From positions 1,672,811 to 1,736,810 of the forward strand of contig VZRZ01001998.1 in assembly GCA_013398175.1 (NCBI GenBank): DNA of 64,000 bases, given 5' to 3'. This document shows, in pieces, positions 1 to 13,498 of the stretch. The notes beneath the pieces are model-generated. The model made no database searches and had not been told where the DNA came from. It saw nothing but the letters and a program-made list of their open reading frames with translations. Both the position numbers and the translations under genes were made by a program. Numbering within the stretch: the stretch's first letter is position 1; each line of letters starts with the position of its first letter. This DNA comes from Climacteris rufus (lineage: Eukaryota; Chordata; Aves; Passeriformes; Climacteridae).

Positions 1-1152
1 GGTCTGTTCAAGGCAAGCTTCTCTCTGATGGTCAGTCCTCCCTGTTACCTGCTTTGCAAGTCTAATGTTTATTTATTTATTTTATTTAGTAATTTTTCTG
101 AAAGAACTTGCCCAGGTTCAAATCAATAAAATGCTTTTGATATGAAGGTAAATGGGCACTTAAATGCAGTTTTTAAAAGCTAAACTATCTTTCATGTCAC
201 TTAAATTGCCTTACTCAAAAGCAATTTGGGAAAGAGAAACATGCCTTTCCTTATGTTACCTTACTTCTGTATTCAAAAATGTTCAGTTTAACTTCAAGTT
301 TTGTTGATAACTTTATGCATGAATGTGAAAGTTACCATTAGAGTTCTGAATTCCCACTCCCAAGGAAGAATTATTGAACACAATGAAGGATGTGTACTTA
401 AATTATACCCTGAAATATTGAATGAGCCTGAGAGAGAAGTTAAATTTATTTTTTAATGCCATTTCTGAAAACGCACTCTGTTTATCATGAGTCATTTTCT
501 GGTAAGCCCTAAAGTAGGGGTATTATACTTTAATATCATTTTCCGTAACATTAAATTTGCAATGGAGAAAGGCACTAGGTCTGATTCATCATTTCATTTC
601 ACTGCTCAGGTTTTTTTGACTTCAACAAAGTAAATTGGTGTAAGATAAAGGACAATCTGTTTTCCCTTCTCTTAAAATTTTTTTTATTAGCTTTTTATTT
701 TTTCATTTCAGAATTTCCTGTGTTCTAATCTGAGTGTAATCATCAATGAACCAGTTTAAAATATTGAAGTTTTTTCCACTAAAATTGCCCCAAGTAACTA
801 AACTGATTAAAACTGAAGAGTTTCTCCTACAGCTTTAGAAAATATTTTAAGGAAATATGATTTAGTTATAACTTAATTGTGATTCAAGAATCAATGAATG
901 CTTAGATGAATGAAAGAAAGCTCAAAGAGACATAAACACAAAGAATAAAACCACATTTGCCTATTGTTTTCCAATTATTTTCTCAAACTGCTAGTTATGT
1001 TTCCCTTACTGGTTATTAATCTTTTGCCTGTGCTTTAACGTAAATGGGATTCTCCAGATTCTAACTCTGGTTTTTAAGCATGTTTTGGGTAATGGTTCTA
1101 GGGCCACCCTCTGTAAAGATGAGTTGCCAATATTCAGTAACTGATGTCAGCA
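1..1152. other. Non-coding AT-rich sequence, no gene seen
   Basis: Unique-looking AT-rich DNA with short T-rich runs (for example around 678-710) and no open frame of useful length. No recognisable transposon, RNA gene or splice-framed exon was seen. Inferred to be intergenic or intronic. Confidence 0.6.
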
Positions 1153-1193
1153 TTTCAGCCTATGCAAATGCTAAATATTTGCATAGGCTGAAA
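1153..1193. promoter_or_regulatory. Perfect 17-bp inverted repeat with two octamer motifs
   Basis: The left arm TTTCAGCCTATGCAAAT (1153-1169) is an exact reverse complement of the right arm ATTTGCATAGGCTGAAA (1177-1193), with a 7-nt loop GCTAAAT between them. Each arm contains the octamer ATGCAAAT/ATTTGCAT, the known binding site of POU-domain factors such as OCT1 and OCT2, so the element is a divergent octamer pair. An AT-rich TTATAAATA stretch follows at about 1198. The palindrome is read directly; a regulatory role is inference. It could instead be the relic of a small inverted-repeat transposon or a cruciform-prone site. Confidence 0.4.
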
Positions 1194-2712
1194 GAATTAT
1201 AAATAGGACTTTTCCAGTCTGATTTATAATACACTTCATCAATAAGAAATTGTCTAAACCAATCAAACACAAAGCCCAACACCCCAATAATTCTTTGTTC
1301 TCTGCTGTGTTCCTTGGTATCCCTTGATTGTGGATGGAAATATGTTCAGATTTTTATTCTTGAAGGTGATTGAGATCAACAAGAGTCCTCAATCACTGCC
1401 AGACTTGTAGCTCCTCATTTTTCTTGCTTTATTTGCAGAGTGGAATCCAGTTCATCTTGTGTCAATGTGTGAAAAGGTTACCAAATTCAGAGCCATAGAA
1501 AATAGCTGCCTTATCCCAAGGATGTGCTCTTAAATCTTGCCCTTGGGAACATCTGCACAGTGGATTCAATGTCTTCTCCACTCTGAAGTTCTTCCTGTCA
1601 ATAAAGTATGGAGTGTAGGATCATTTCCATTCTTTTTCCTCCAGCAAGGGATGGAAGATTTGGAGAGTATCAAACAGGGTGAAGAGAAAACCAGAACTCA
1701 TAAAAGAAGTCTCAATGAAGATTCTATACTTGAAAATTATTTCACTTTACTGGTAAGAACAATTGTGCTCTGGCTCTGTCTGACTGACTTTAATAAGTTG
1801 AGGTGCTGTTGTCTTCCAGTCCATCCCACAGTCACTTGTATAAGCAACAATACAGTAATGGTGCAGGAGAAACATCAGGCTGGAGATGGTTATTAAATCT
1901 GGAGCTCATACTAAAGCTGAAGCTCATAAATTATGTACAACCTTCCCAGTTTATCACAGCTTGATCCTCAAAATACAGTATGAACCAGAGGTCCATAGCA
2001 ATTCATATCTTCCTGTAACTTGGAATCTAAATTACTCACTCAGAATGACGACCTTTAAAAACAGTGTCTTTTTCTCATTACCTAAAAAAGTAGGAGTAAA
2101 CAGAAATTAAATATAGTTGTAAGAACACTGCCAAAACTCAAGAGTGCTCTCAGAAAAACAACCTAAATCGTTCTTGGATTGTTCTTGGTCCAGTGAAGTG
2201 ATGATTGTATGAGCAATTCCCACTGTTCTCACCCACTTGGCATCTTTTCCACCAAAGCAGTGAGAGCTGAAAGCAGCATGAGGAGAGAAGGTCCTGATGA
2301 TGGCTGTCATATTTCTTATATATGGTGCATGTCCACAGAGTTTTAAGTGTTTTATCTCAGCTGCAGCACTGAGAAAGACCTGAATACTGCATTCAGTGTA
2401 GCTTCACTAAAAACTAACATTCTAAATGTTACTAAGAGAGAGCAACAAGACTAAAGGAGGATGGCATTTGCAATGCAGAAAGCTCTAGACAGGGAACTGA
2501 GAAGGTAGAAATATTTTCTATATTGACAATCAAGCATACCAGAGAATATGGTACAGGCCCAACATGACCTTCAAGGCTTTGTAGCCTATGATGTTTCATT
2601 GTGGTTTGTTGAGTGGCATATTTGACTGATAATATTAGATGTATTTCTAAATTTAGGATCTTTTACATATCTTGGTATTTTAGCTAACTACTCTTTTTGA
2701 GCTTCTGGGACC
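1194..2712. other. Non-coding sequence, no gene seen
   Basis: AT-rich sequence with a few open frames up to 119 codons (1537-1896). That frame shows no domain, no codon pattern and no splice context that I can recognise. No transposon was recognised here. Confidence 0.55.
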
Positions 2713-2738
2713 TTTTTTTTCCTTTTTTTTTTTTTTTT
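2713..2738. repeat. Poly-T tract with one CC interruption
   Basis: T8, CC, then T16 read directly. A simple low-complexity tract; no poly(A) signal or gene copy was recognised on either side that would mark it as a retrocopy tail. Confidence 0.8.
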
Positions 2739-5700
2739 GTATTAATTTTTTCATTATAGATAGTGCTTTCCTTCATAAATATCTGCACATGGATGTATTC
2801 AGAGCAGTGCCTTGAAGCTCTTCTGTTTATTGATGTACAGATCTTTCTTATGAAGTAATAATGGAGACATTTAGTTATATGTAATAAATAGGAGGTCTTT
2901 AAGATTGAAGACTGACATTGATGAACACTCTTAGTGCTCAATCAAAGATTTTAAACCAGCCTTGATACTTGTACAGGAGTCTTAGTGCTTGAGATTACCC
3001 TCAGATAACTCTCTTCTTCTTTGGAGAAAATATATGTATTTTATACATATATTTCAAATTCTGAAACTGGAATATTCCAAATTCCATACAGAAAAAATGC
3101 TATACAAGAGTAGCTACCATAATTTCTGTGTAAAAATCACAGGTTTCCTGCTTACACACACTACCAAAGTTCTTTTTAGGCATCTAAAGGCAGAAACTAT
3201 TTTTATTTAGACAGACAGCCTAATGGAGTCAAGCTGCTGTTCATGTGTTCTTGCCTCCTGGGAATGATTTCCTCTTTGGAAGCAGAAATGGTTATTGTAG
3301 GACAAGAGCTGCAAAATACTGCATGTCACAACCTGCATTTTTATCAGCTGGTCAGCTTATGCATCCCCCATTATATTTTTTCCCTTTTCTCTCAGATTAG
3401 AAGTTTAAGCATTTAAATTTTTTTTTCTTTTAAAGGGAGCAGCTGAGAAGCCACAAATTGTGTCTGATGAATAGACTAGTAATAGAGGGAATATATTAGG
3501 GAAAATTAATGCACCAAGGTAAATGATGTGGATGAAGATACAAAGAAAAATCAGTATAGATGGAACATAAGGATTTCTTGATCTTATTTCTCCTCTTTGT
3601 CTGGTAGATTAAGGATCTCTTTGTCTCATGTATTTGATACAAGAGGAGGCTGCCTTTTGTGCTGTGGATTTGATTATGCTGGCTATTTTAGGAGCTGTGT
3701 TCCAAAGCTGTTGACTGACTACTCTATATTGGATGCAGTTCTCTAGAAACCATTTGGACAGGATGGTGTTTTATGCCAAACAGTCACTCAACAAGCAAAG
3801 TAAGCACTCACTGGATGCCTGTGCACGATTCTTCAAGCACTTGAATAACACAAAGGCTGAGGAGTCGATTGGCAACCCAAATATACATCCTAAGCATGGA
3901 ATAATAAGAATGTATGACATGGCTGAAATCACCCAACATGGCAAATAGTCAAAACGTTACCCTGAGTACAGCCTGGTTATAATTTCCTGAGGTTTGCTCA
4001 TTGCCCAACAAAGACTTTGGGAGAGGAGCAAAGTGCTGAATTCAATGAATCTTAAGTACCTTAATTTCAATGCAATCTTTATGTACTTTTTTAATTACTG
4101 AATTCAGCCCTGTAATCAATCCTACAATAAAGCATGTGTGCCCACCACTAAAAAAGTGAACCAAAGAAGTGAATAAATCAGTATCTTTTGCTTTACCATC
4201 AGAATTGTCTGTATTTCCACATATAATCTAAAACCTATGGGTAAACTAAGAAGGCATTTGATGCATGCTAATTTTCTAATCTTAGTTTTGCAAGTAACTA
4301 ATTATAATAGTAGCCAAAATCTGATTCACCACAACAAAATGTGTAAGATTTGTAATTTATGACTGTGTCTTGGAGCAACTTTAAACTGATTTTTTTCTTC
4401 TCATTTCAGTAAATGTTCCATCAGACTCCACTTGAAAACTTGCCCTGATTTTTAGCTGAAACTTCCACATTTCACCTGGAGGTAAGATAATACTGACACT
4501 CTTTACCCAGTTTCATGCATTCAACATGTGCTACTAGTTGCTGTTTAAGCTAAACCTGCTGTGCTGATGAATTAAGAAATGATAGGATTTATGTTTGCCC
4601 TAAGTTTCTTCTCTTAGAAATTTAATTTCCTGCCAACATATTCATGCTGATACACCCACTGTTTTTTGGTTTTTTTTCCAAAGAAGGGGATAACAGCCAA
4701 CTGCTCTCAATATATTAATGATCATGTTTTTCAACACTGAGGACTTGCATGTAGTTCTCTATTAGTTTCACATATACATTTTTATTAAAAATACCTGTCC
4801 AAAGTCAAATTCAACAAATTAATATTTCTGGTACTCTTGCAGTCATGGAACCTCACTTATTTGTGAGATTCATGTAGGCAACATGACCGTGTATGGCACA
4901 TTACCACTGAAAACATAATGTAAAAACATGCATTTTTTCCCCCTGGTCACACTAACTGAGCTTTAAGAAGTGAAATAAGTATATCAAACAAAAACTTTAC
5001 TATAGCAGTTAAAACGTCCATAAGTGATTTTAAATATGGTTTCTATTTCCTTTTCTGTGTACAGAGTAATTATGCAGAGTAAGTATTTTTTGTTGGAGTA
5101 AAAAATTAGACATAAAACATTAACAGTTTTAAAATGCATTTATAAGTGGGTGGGGAATAGTCTCATGTTTGGGTTTCAGTTATGATTTACAATTTTAGGT
5201 GTTTATTGTTAGCCTCTCATTCAAACCTGTACTTCCACTGACTTTAGATAGCATTTTTCTTTCAAAACCACCCCATGAAAGCCATTGATGCAATGTCCTT
5301 GTATCTGTGCTCAGCATAGCAAAAAGGGCTGGCAAAATTTGGCTAAACAGCAATGAGATTAATGTTAGTATTTGATTCTTGCAATATTTAGTATGCAGAA
5401 CACCAGGTTTTGCCCAAAACTTGAGGAAGTAAACATGGGAGACTTAAACACCTACGTAAGTCCTAGAAATGCTAATGGATGTTTGGCATGCTGTAAACAT
5501 GATCCTCCTGGCAGTATTCTTCAACAGGTGCTAAACATCTGCACCCTTTATAAAGTTTTTTAGAGCTGTGGATGCTCAGAGACAGCTTTAAAATGAAGCT
5601 GTTAATCTCAGTTTACACCTAGTTTTTCTCAGACTTAAAGGTACTCTGCTTTAAAGGAATATTAGAAAAGGGACAAGAGAGACATGAGAATCACAAAAAG

Positions 5701-8456
5701 TTGTCACTGTCACTGTTCAAATTAGAAGTCCTAAGTGTAAGTATCCTGATATGCTAAATGGGGGTCTGAACACTGACAGTTTAACCACCTGTTAATCATC
5801 TTTATGTTTGGATATTTTGGGCTTTTTAATAAAAATTTTCAGGGAAGTAACCAGAGAAGTTGATAGTTAAATATCTCAAAAACTATTTTTTTAATGTAAC
5901 TGGGTTCTGATATAGAATCAACTAGTAAGGGTTTTATACCCAAAATGCTGTTAGTCTGGCTATATTTCCAGTAGCTTTGTCTTTAGTCTATCTTATAAAT
6001 TTTGGTTTTGAATGTCCATTGTCATGAGGATAGGTTTTCTCACTAAGGGTTTTTTCCTGATGAGAACGTTAATGGAGAAGAGTGAAATTCTTGTTAGAAA
6101 TAACTATGGTGCTCTTTAAAAAAAATAAAAATTGTTTTTTAAAGGTCTGGAGATGAAAACCTTTTTTTATTCATTTTATCAGAATAGATTCACCTGTTCA
6201 ATAGGAAACAGAATGTAGCAAACTGCAATATTCAGCTCACAAAGCCTACTAATCAATACCTCTACCAGCAACATAATCTGAAAAGTAATTCACTTATTGG
6301 CACATTTAGCACTTCCTATTTTATGCATCACTCTGCCAAGACTGATTGGAATCAAACCAGCCAAACAGTCAAATTTACTAATTCTAACAAGCAACATCCT
6401 CTGGTTACTCAGTTATCAGAAGAGTGCCCTCACTGAGCCCACTGCGGGGAGGATCAATGCAATTATCATCCCCTGACATATGGCGAGGAGCTATGAGTAT
6501 TTTCACAAGAACTAAATTGAATGGGACACAAATCATTGACTTATGTCAAGGAAACCAGAGACAGCACCTGAAATACAGCAGATTTCAGAGGGTGCTGACA
6601 GGCATTGAGTGAGGAAAACAGACCTGCGTGTTGGTGATACTGTTCTCAACAAAAATCACTCAGCCCCTCTGCAGCTCAGTGTTTGCTTTGTCACCCAGTG
6701 CAAGGGAAGTGCAGGATGATATGCTTCTTTTATGTTTTCTTTGTTTATGCAAGTGTTTGCTTACTCATTTTCATATTCTTTCCAGAGGGTAAATGCCCTT
6801 ATTCTGTTTAACAAGTAAATTTGGTAAAATGTAATCAGGAGTGCTATAGCTGCTCCTGGCAATCTATAGGGAAAAATAGCAAGGATTTCAACAGTTGAAA
6901 TGTTTTCTACACTCTTGCCAGCCTCAGCAATGAAGATAACAGTTTAAAAAGATGGGAAATGCTACTTTCAATTTTCTTTTCTTTTTTTTAGTCCAAACAT
7001 GGACTGTCACTTTGTGAATAAAAGTAATAGTGACTTAATTTAATTTGAATACTGGAAATTTATTACAGCTTGTTAAATCCACATTTGTAGATGAAAAGGA
7101 AGTGTGGTTCAATGTGTTTAGTTCAGCCTATTTGGTACTTAAAAAGATAGTTGCATCATCTAACTTCAAGAGCTTTTGGTCCCTAAACCAGAAAGTAATC
7201 TTCTTAAGTCTCCAATGAAATTCCTGACAAGAGATAGAGATTTCTCCAGAGGGCAATTCAGAGTAAGAATTTAACTTAGGTACTTTATAGTGGACTCCTC
7301 CAGACAAAACCCAGCTTCTACTTTTAGGTATATAGTGTGTGACCAGCTTTCTAACTTAGGCCCTTTAATCAGAGGAATGAAAGAACATGTGAGTATCTCG
7401 CGTAGTTTGATATTTTCTTGCTAAATAATGATTTATTTGCAAAATACAGTTTTCATATCTTGAAATAGTTCATGGATATAGGTAATATGAAAGAAAAATA
7501 AATTGAATTCTACAGCTAAATTGAGTGTAGGGAAGTACAATTTCCTGATGAGTGGTAGTTGTGCTTTTTATAATTAGTATATCCTAATGTCATTTCATTT
7601 TCACTATACTTTTAGAAAATATTAATTGAATGATATGAATATGAATTGAAAATATGAATGGCTGTGCAAAGGTTAAATATTTTCAAGAAAGAAATGCAAC
7701 AATGATTAATACAGATATAATTTTGTTTCATTAAACGTATTTGTCACATTGTTTTAGCAAATATTTTAAATAGTTTTGTGAGTTGCCCTGAGTGATATAT
7801 ATTTGTTCAGATACAGAGTCACTGAATTTCATCCGATGAATTATTTAATTTTTGTTAGTCTTCAAGTCAATAGGTGGTTTAATATAATCCTGCAAGCTAT
7901 TTGGTTAGACTGATATGCTTTTAATGTAAAATATCGTTTGTTTTGAGATAGACACTGAAATAGAGGAGTTGGCAGATGCAGAGCATGCAGGGATAACCTT
8001 GACATAAGGTTCAAATAAGTTTGATTCAGGTTTTGAGTTGCTGGAGTCAGTGTATTGGGAAGGATAGAAATTCTGAGTAAAGATCAGAGGTTCATTTCTT
8101 AACTTTTAGCCTACCAGGGCCCTCTGATTGCTTTATGCTGGTCCAGTTTTTCAGGAAAAATGGAAAACAACAACAAAAAGCAGCTGCCTACAGATTCACT
8201 TCAGTGCTTTTTGATTTTTCTCCCTTTTGCTTCCCTTGTGCTTGTCAAAACCACCTTATCCTCTCAACTGTCCCAGGCCTGGGCACGCTCTTTCCATAGG
8301 ACATTTCCTTCTCAATGCCTTTTGGCTTTTAATCAAGCCTCCATCCTTCTCTGAAAAGCTTTAAAGAGAACAGCGCTGCTGAAAAGTCTGGAAACATAAA
8401 GCAGCTTTCAAGACTTTCATACACTGACTGAATAAGAGAAGAGTGGAGAAAAATTA
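2739..8456. other. 5.7 kb of AT-rich non-coding sequence, no gene seen
   Basis: No open frame longer than about 75 codons and no recognisable repeat apart from short homopolymers (for example T-rich runs near 4660 and 6120). The sequence looks unique. It may hold individual conserved elements, but nothing stands out enough to bound one. Confidence 0.55.
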
Positions 8457-8492
8457 AAAAAAAAAAAAAACACTGAAAAAATATTGGACAAA

Positions 8493-8575
8493 TGGTATCC
8501 CTGCCAAGGAAGGTGAGTTGGAACTAGGTGATCTTTAAGGTCCTTCCAACCTGAATGATTCTATGACTCTATGAA
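8493..8575 (+). mobile_element. CR1 LINE 3'-end fragment
   Basis: The order matches the 3' terminus of avian CR1: a GTTGGAACTAGGTGATC block (from 8517), TTTAAGGTCCTTCCAACC, then ATTCTATGACTCTATGA, the short repeat that ends CR1. Only about 80 bases are present, as expected of a heavily 5'-truncated copy. It is preceded by an A14 run (8457-8470). No coding part of the element remains. Confidence 0.85.
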
Positions 8576-8900
8576 ATAAACTTCTGTGAGTACACCAGAC
8601 TCTCATAGACTCCTGGGACATTATATTCAGGAGAAAATGACAAATAATCAACAGACATCCTTATCCAGTTTGTCCATCAGCTGACAGCAAAAAGATGGCT
8701 CAAACCCATTTTTTGCTTCCAGTTTTTGATGTGTTTCAAAGGTCATCATGGCCTAGGAAAGAAAGCACCCTCAAACCCTGCAGCCTCTTAGTTAAGTTCT
8801 AAGTAGCCAGAGTGATACACTCCCCTACACTCCTGTTAAAGTTTAAACATAATGTTATTCAGAATATTTCTGTGATTTGTAGGTCTGTACATATACATAC
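8576..8900. other. Non-coding sequence, no gene seen
   Basis: Sequence between the CR1 tail and the A/C-rich tract. No open frame or motif worth calling. Confidence 0.5.
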
Positions 8901-8999
8901 ACACAAAAAAATCAAACCAAAACAAAACAAACAAAAAAAAAACCAAACAAACAAAACAAACAAACAAAACCAACAAAACCAAAACACAAAACAAAAACA
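8901..8999. repeat. A/C-rich low-complexity tract (AAAC/AACC-type)
   Basis: Nearly 100 bases made almost only of A and C, with repeats of CAAA, CAAAA and CCAAA and a single T at about 8912. An open frame crossing it encodes only lysine-, asparagine- and glutamine-rich low-complexity peptide and is not a gene. Confidence 0.9.
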
Positions 9000-11900
9000 G
9001 CCCAGAAGTATTAGATCAAGGTTAGAATATTTCTCATTGCTCAGAGTGGAAGAGTCTTTTCTGAGTTTAAGCTGCTATACATAGTTTTACCAGTAAGATG
9101 AAGGGTTAAAATGAGTTTGGATATTGCTATGTTGCACAGCAGTCACTGGAGCACAATTAACTCTCAGCCAGCTAATCTTTGAAGAGCAGATTTTTCTTGC
9201 CTTCTTATATATAAGATGTTTTTACCTAAGCATGACTGTATGATTAACTTATTTCAAGATTTACATCATACTTAAATGGCTTCTAAAGCAAAAAGGCAAC
9301 TGAAATATTGAGTACCATCATATTCATATTCAATATTCATATGTTGTATTAGATAATTATTATTAAGAGACTTTGTGTTCAAATTCGAGTGCTTCCAAAA
9401 GTGATTATAATACAGCTTATACCACATTAAGTACTGGAAGGAAAATGTATTCAGGTAAAATCCAAACAAGAATTAGAAATGACTGATACTCTATTTAATA
9501 AAAAACTGAATTTCACAGTACTTTCACATATGGGAATCCCACACTAGATATTCCATGTAATGACTTCCTTACTGCATCTTTTCTCCTCTGTTCCCAAGAA
9601 AAATAAATTGCAAGGCTTGTGAAAAGAGTCTTTTAAACTGAGTAAAGGAGGAGAGAGATGTGTGCAAGCTTAATATTGTCATACACAATTTATCTTCCTT
9701 TATTCTGGGGTTGATCATTATGGATGAAGGTGTCTTAACGTCTGGCACAAAGTTTTGCAGTGAATATCAACAATACTATGATGCCTGCATTAAAGAAGTT
9801 CAAGTTTATTTATATGCATATAGAGCTTGGGGATTTTTTTCAGCTCAGTGGAGGTGTTTGTCAGTACCATGCAGAACATGTAAACCTGGTTAGTAAGTTG
9901 CTTGTAATTGTATATAATTAAACCTTGGATTTATTGAAAGGTCAGTGCACCATAAAGCTCATGGTAACCACACAGCAAAACAATGAAGGTTAAATTCTGC
10001 CCTTAATTTTTTGTAGCCTCCCCAAAGCCATTCATGTCTTAAATGGCAGAAAGTTGCAAAGTCTTTAAGTATCTGACTTCAGAGTTGTGTAGAGGTATTG
10101 CAAGGACAGTGGGAGCGAAAACAATTGGTCCAGAGAGCATTCAGATAAAACCAAGTCTTATCACTTCTGTTGTACAGAGAAAAACAATTTAACAGTTGTG
10201 AAGCTTCTCTTCCCTCAAGGATCCTGCCTGCTCACTCCAGTCCTGCCCTCAGCTGCTGCTCTGCCATCCATTCATTCTCTCTAGCACCACTTAAAACCAG
10301 GTGAACGTGGACCAGGAAGCAGCACGTGCTGAGAACACCAACCTTTGCTAGAAACTGTAGCTGAAAAAGAAGTATAAAAAGAGAGGGAGTTCAGGAACTC
10401 GGAGTGCTGGAATGCTCTTGCAGCCTTCCCTTCCACTCATACTCAGCTATATCTTACACAGATAGGAATAGAAAGCAGATTTATGTACAGATTCTCTCCT
10501 AGTGATTTTTCTTTTTAAGAGACTGGTTCACCACTGGCAAAATATCCCTTTTCTCCCCCTAGTACTTTTATCTTTCGTCTTATTTATTTTTGCAGCATGC
10601 TGACTTGTCACTTATATGAGAAGCATTTATTTTTTCCATAAAAATCACTCTATCCAATGTGTTTAATCTCTGCTACTTTATTAAGTAAAATAATTTTAAA
10701 GAATTAAATTAAAAACTAAAGTCAAGAATTATTTGCAGACCCATACTTAAGCACATAGCTACAGCAGGTTTAAACAAATCCATAGATACTATAAAGCAAG
10801 TCCTGCAGCTATGAAACCCTATGTGGTATTACATCATTTCACCCATACAGAAGAGCCTGAGTCTGCCCCCAAACTGGACATCATGAGCAAAGTTGTATTG
10901 ATTTTGTGCCTGCCAAGCCACTGAGGGCTGCTGTATCTTAATCAACAAAAGTAGCAGTAATCCTTATTTTTGAAAGCAGTTGGAATGTTTGCTCCAATGG
11001 ATATAAAGATATACAATACTGTATAGTAAATGACATAGACTGGAAATAATTAATTTAACACATGCTTTATTCCCTATATTGTTCTCTAAATAAAGCTGCA
11101 GTGTGCAAGGCAGTTGCCTGCGTGAAAAGGAGAGCGAAGAGCAGCAATAAAACAGGATAAGGGATATAAAACCAGGAAACAGGTAGTAAATACGAGTTAT
11201 TATTTAAAAGGTTCATGCAATTACTAAGGAAAAGAAAAAATATAATAGGGATATCAGTAGTGAATAGAGTAAAAAAGGAAGGGTTTTCAAAATAAATACT
11301 GTTTGGCTTAAAAATAGCTTTGTAAAACCAGTTTAAGAAATGATAGTTATGCCAGGATTTGAAATCAAGAAGCTTTTTCCAGCCCTGGTGAAATGGAAAT
11401 ATTGTCAACTATAAGAAGACACATTTACTAAAAGTATAGTATGTAGTCCTCTACCTAGGTAACAAGTTCTGGAGGCAAAGAACTGTGTTGTCCTGAGACA
11501 CAATTAACATCAACATTAAAAAGAAAACAAGAGTTGCACATAAAATTGAGATTATAACATTGCCTCAGTACTGAGTAAGGTAAAAATCATGACTTGAGAG
11601 TTATATGTCAACTGCATTGATATGGATTCTAAGTAAAATAAAGGAACAATAGAATTGGGACTTTAAGACAGATAATTATTATAATGCTGATTTTATATTA
11701 CTTGCCTGGTTTTGTGGAATTCATCTTTTCAAACTTTTTGTGTTGTTCCATTCTGACAAACTTGCAGGACTGGTCAGAACAGACAGTCTGTGTTATGATG
11801 TCTGGATTTCTCCAGCGTCTTTGTCATTGCAAACTCTCATTAAGGGGAATAACAGGGTATTTTGCAGATTAAGTTTAGAAATTACTCCCTCATGGAAAAC

Positions 11901-12440
11901 AACTTTAAGTTGCTAACGGGTAGAAAAGAAATTACTGGACTGTTACTGAGTAATATTTGCAGGAGTCATATAGAGCATATGTGGAGCCATATATGCAAAG
12001 TTTGCAAGTGGTACAATATTTTCATGGTAAGAACTGATGAAAATGATGACATACTAACACAGAGCAAGGAATGGGTTCAGTTGATGACCTGAATGAAGAG
12101 GCTGCTCAATAGCAGATATGCAAGTGGGACATATTCACTGTGTCAACCCATCCTTCCTCAGGGTAGAAGTTACAACTCCATTAATCTTCCTCCTTTCTTG
12201 TAGTACATCTGGTCTTAAGAATGACCTGGGGCACTTAATTAAATGGTCACAATTGAATAGTGATATGCACAGTGATGTGCATTTCAAAAAGAAGGCCACA
12301 CACTGTGCCTACGAAGCTGGAGCTCTTGTGCAGAAATACAGTAAGATAAAAAGGGTTTTTAATGCTCATTATGAATAGATATACATTTGAAATTCACTTC
12401 AGAGTTAACTGGAGAAATATACCCCAAGAATGAACAATCT
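9000..12440. other. 3.4 kb of non-coding sequence, no gene seen
   Basis: AT-rich sequence. The largest open frame is a 113-codon minus-strand frame at 11067-11408 with a hydrophobic, phenylalanine/leucine-rich composition typical of translated AT-rich DNA. A slightly more GC-rich stretch at about 10200-10330 shows no motif I can name. Confidence 0.55.
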
Positions 12441-12501
12441 AAAATAAAGGGAAAAAGAAAAACAAAACAACAAACCAACAAAAAACAAAAAGGAAAGAAA
12501 A
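12441..12501. repeat. A-rich tract with CAAA/CAAC repeats
   Basis: About 60 bases of mostly A with scattered C and G, of the same general type as the tracts near 8.9 and 17.7 kb. Confidence 0.8.
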
Positions 12502-13480
12502 TTTAGGTAATGAAATATTTTGTTTTTCCTGACTGTGCTCAAAGCACCAGGGTTCAAAAGGACTATTAAGATAGTCAAGTGGGAATAAAGGAAACTCCCA
12601 AAATATATGCAGAATTTGGAATATCGAGTCTTATGTTACAAAGAGTGGCATTATCCAAGAAGAATTTGAGGGAAAACTTTCTGTCTCTATGCAAGTGCAT
12701 GTGAATGGGTGTATTTGGATAGTGAAGCATCATGATCCTTCTATCCAAAGAAAGTTACTGAGGTGAGAGACATTCCTTGCCTAATTAGGACAGAATTTCC
12801 CAGCAGTTTGACAGACAATGCAAAGATGCAACATGTTTACCATTCAGAATGTTTGATGTGAGTTGGAAAAGCTTTCTAGGATGTGCATGGTTTAATTCAG
12901 TTTTCCAGAAGAAATCTTCAGCCTGTGTGTACCAAGGAATCAACCTGAATCTTTCAGGTGGTCTATGCATCTTCCTGGGTCATTTGGTGATGCTTTTTTT
13001 TTTAGCTTTAAATACTATCATAACACTTCATTTTACACAAATGTGTTATTTATTAGACTTGTGCTTTAGAACCTCAGTCATTTTGCCAATCAGAAATTAA
13101 TATTTGTTTACTTTCTATAGGAATATTACTTTACCTTGACTTGATAGATTGTTTTCTCCTTTCTGAAAGAGGCTTTTCCCCAAAGGAAGATTGGATGATA
13201 AATTGAGGGTGTTGCACAGAGGTCTTAGAATTGTTTCACAGCTTGACTGATACACTTGTCCCACCTACTCAGGGTAGAACAAGTCTTTCTTCATCCTTTT
13301 CTTTGGAAAAAAAATTATAAAATTTTGAAGTTCTATAATACAAGGCTGTTTATCCATTTTTGGGATTATTTCTTGATTATTCAGTGTCTGGTAGAGCTCA
13401 CTGCAGCTGGATTTTCTGTGTATCTCAGTCAACAAACTTCCTGCAATCAATGATGTACTGCATATCAGTGGTCTGCTAGG
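12502..13480. other. Non-coding sequence, no gene seen
   Basis: AT-rich. The short open frames at 12785-12970, 12849-13100 and 13256-13453 overlap frames on the other strand and carry no recognised motif. Confidence 0.5.
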
Positions 13481-13481
13481 C

Positions 13482-13498
13482 TTTTTTTTTTTTTTTTT
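13482..13498. repeat. Poly-T tract (T17)
   Basis: Uninterrupted run of 17 T, read directly. Confidence 0.9.

Noticed and set aside
8812..9084. 90-codon Lys/Asn/Gln-rich frame
   Set aside because: Low-complexity translation of the A/C-rich tract.
11067..11408. 113-codon hydrophobic minus-strand frame as a membrane protein
   Set aside because: Phe/Leu-rich composition is what AT-rich DNA gives; no family match known to me.
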